From Hyphomonadaceae bacterium ML37 (GTDB lineage Bacteria > Pseudomonadota > Alphaproteobacteria > Caulobacterales > Maricaulaceae), in contig CP091241.1 in the NCBI GenBank assembly GCA_027627685.1, positions 1,365,191 through 1,429,190 of the forward strand: DNA of 64,000 nt, given 5' to 3'. Below the pieces are notes generated by a model that was not told the DNA's origin, did not search any database, and saw only the letters and a program-made list of their open reading frames with translations. A program made the translations under genes and the position numbers. Every line of letters begins with the position of its first letter. Position 1 is the first letter of the stretch. Positions 63,956 through 64,000 of this stretch are shown here, piece after piece.

Positions 63956-64000
63956 TCATCGGCTCCCGTCGAGTGTGCGCTCGATAAGACGCCCCAACTC
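63956..64000 (-). CDS. C-terminal end of probable CvpA (cut by window edge)
   Basis: A 14-codon tail, reading ELGRLIERTLDGSR and then TGA, ends one base before the purF start codon. An open frame runs exactly to the window edge. The cvpA-purF order is common in proteobacteria, and colicin V production proteins end in a similar basic tail after their last helix. The assignment rests on context only. Confidence 0.5.
   Translation of the reverse strand, partial: ELGRLIERTLDGSR

Overview
The window is ordinary chromosome of a GC-rich alphaproteobacterium. It holds a full 14-subunit nuo operon with small genes wedged in, single-gene nuoC and nuoD, a type III pantothenate kinase, RNase J, an rnj-mce-DUF1467 row, a cvpA-purF-SDR row, a class II DAHP synthase and ccmI/E/F/H. 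Gene content and the many short hypothetical proteins suggest the Caulobacterales/Maricaulales side (Hyphomonadaceae or Maricaulaceae). That placement is inference from gene content. I see no phage, integrase, transposase, CRISPR array, rRNA or tRNA. Coding density is very high and no gene-free stretch exceeds 300 bases. The longest gaps are 17591-17876, 56394-56659, 738-963 and 7801-8010.

Layout. 1-3432: partial alanine dehydrogenase divergent from an Lrp/AsnC regulator, then DAHP synthase and a DUF2059 protein. 3488-7373 (minus): a metal or siderophore uptake set (DUF2946, TonB-dependent receptor, PepSY membrane protein) closed by a terminator. 7451-9627: HU with its own terminator, a small membrane protein, a thioesterase and an NADP-dependent oxidoreductase. 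9755-14132: Gfo/Idh/MocA oxidoreductase, AMP nucleosidase with a small partner, an MscS channel and a small membrane protein. 14148-17590 (minus): a MacAB-type exporter whose adaptor carries an extra helical LTxxQ segment. 17877-34001: nuoA-N with four extra genes (between C and D, two between D and E, one between F and G) and a long basic tail on NuoE. 34019-40643: birA, coaX, rnj, mce, DUF1467, gatB and a DnaJ-like gene.

40745-43168: PepSY protein, OmpR-type regulator and sensor kinase, preceded by a hexamer-N5-hexamer direct repeat of the PhoP-box type. 43225-50287: an unrecognised 443-residue protein, a DUF938 methyltransferase, ccmI-E-F-H and a hydrolase-OsmC fusion. 50408-54097: an HtrA/Deg protease with a second regulator-kinase pair, again with an 11-bp-phased direct repeat upstream. 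54148-56393: a small TetR-controlled set with a clear operator pair, next to a secreted protein made of four perfect 25-residue cysteine repeats. 56660-59530: glnE. 59640-61769: an EF-hand protein, an ECF sigma factor, a membrane anti-sigma candidate and a periplasmic Spy/CnrX-like sensor, which together look like an envelope-sensing sigma system. 61766-64000 (minus): SDR, purF and the 3' end of probable cvpA.

The best candidates for undescribed biology are the cysteine-repeat protein, the EF-hand/ECF-sigma locus, the LTxxQ insert in the MacA-like adaptor and the accessory genes inside the nuo operon. All calls come from reading sequence and translations by eye; no database search was run.
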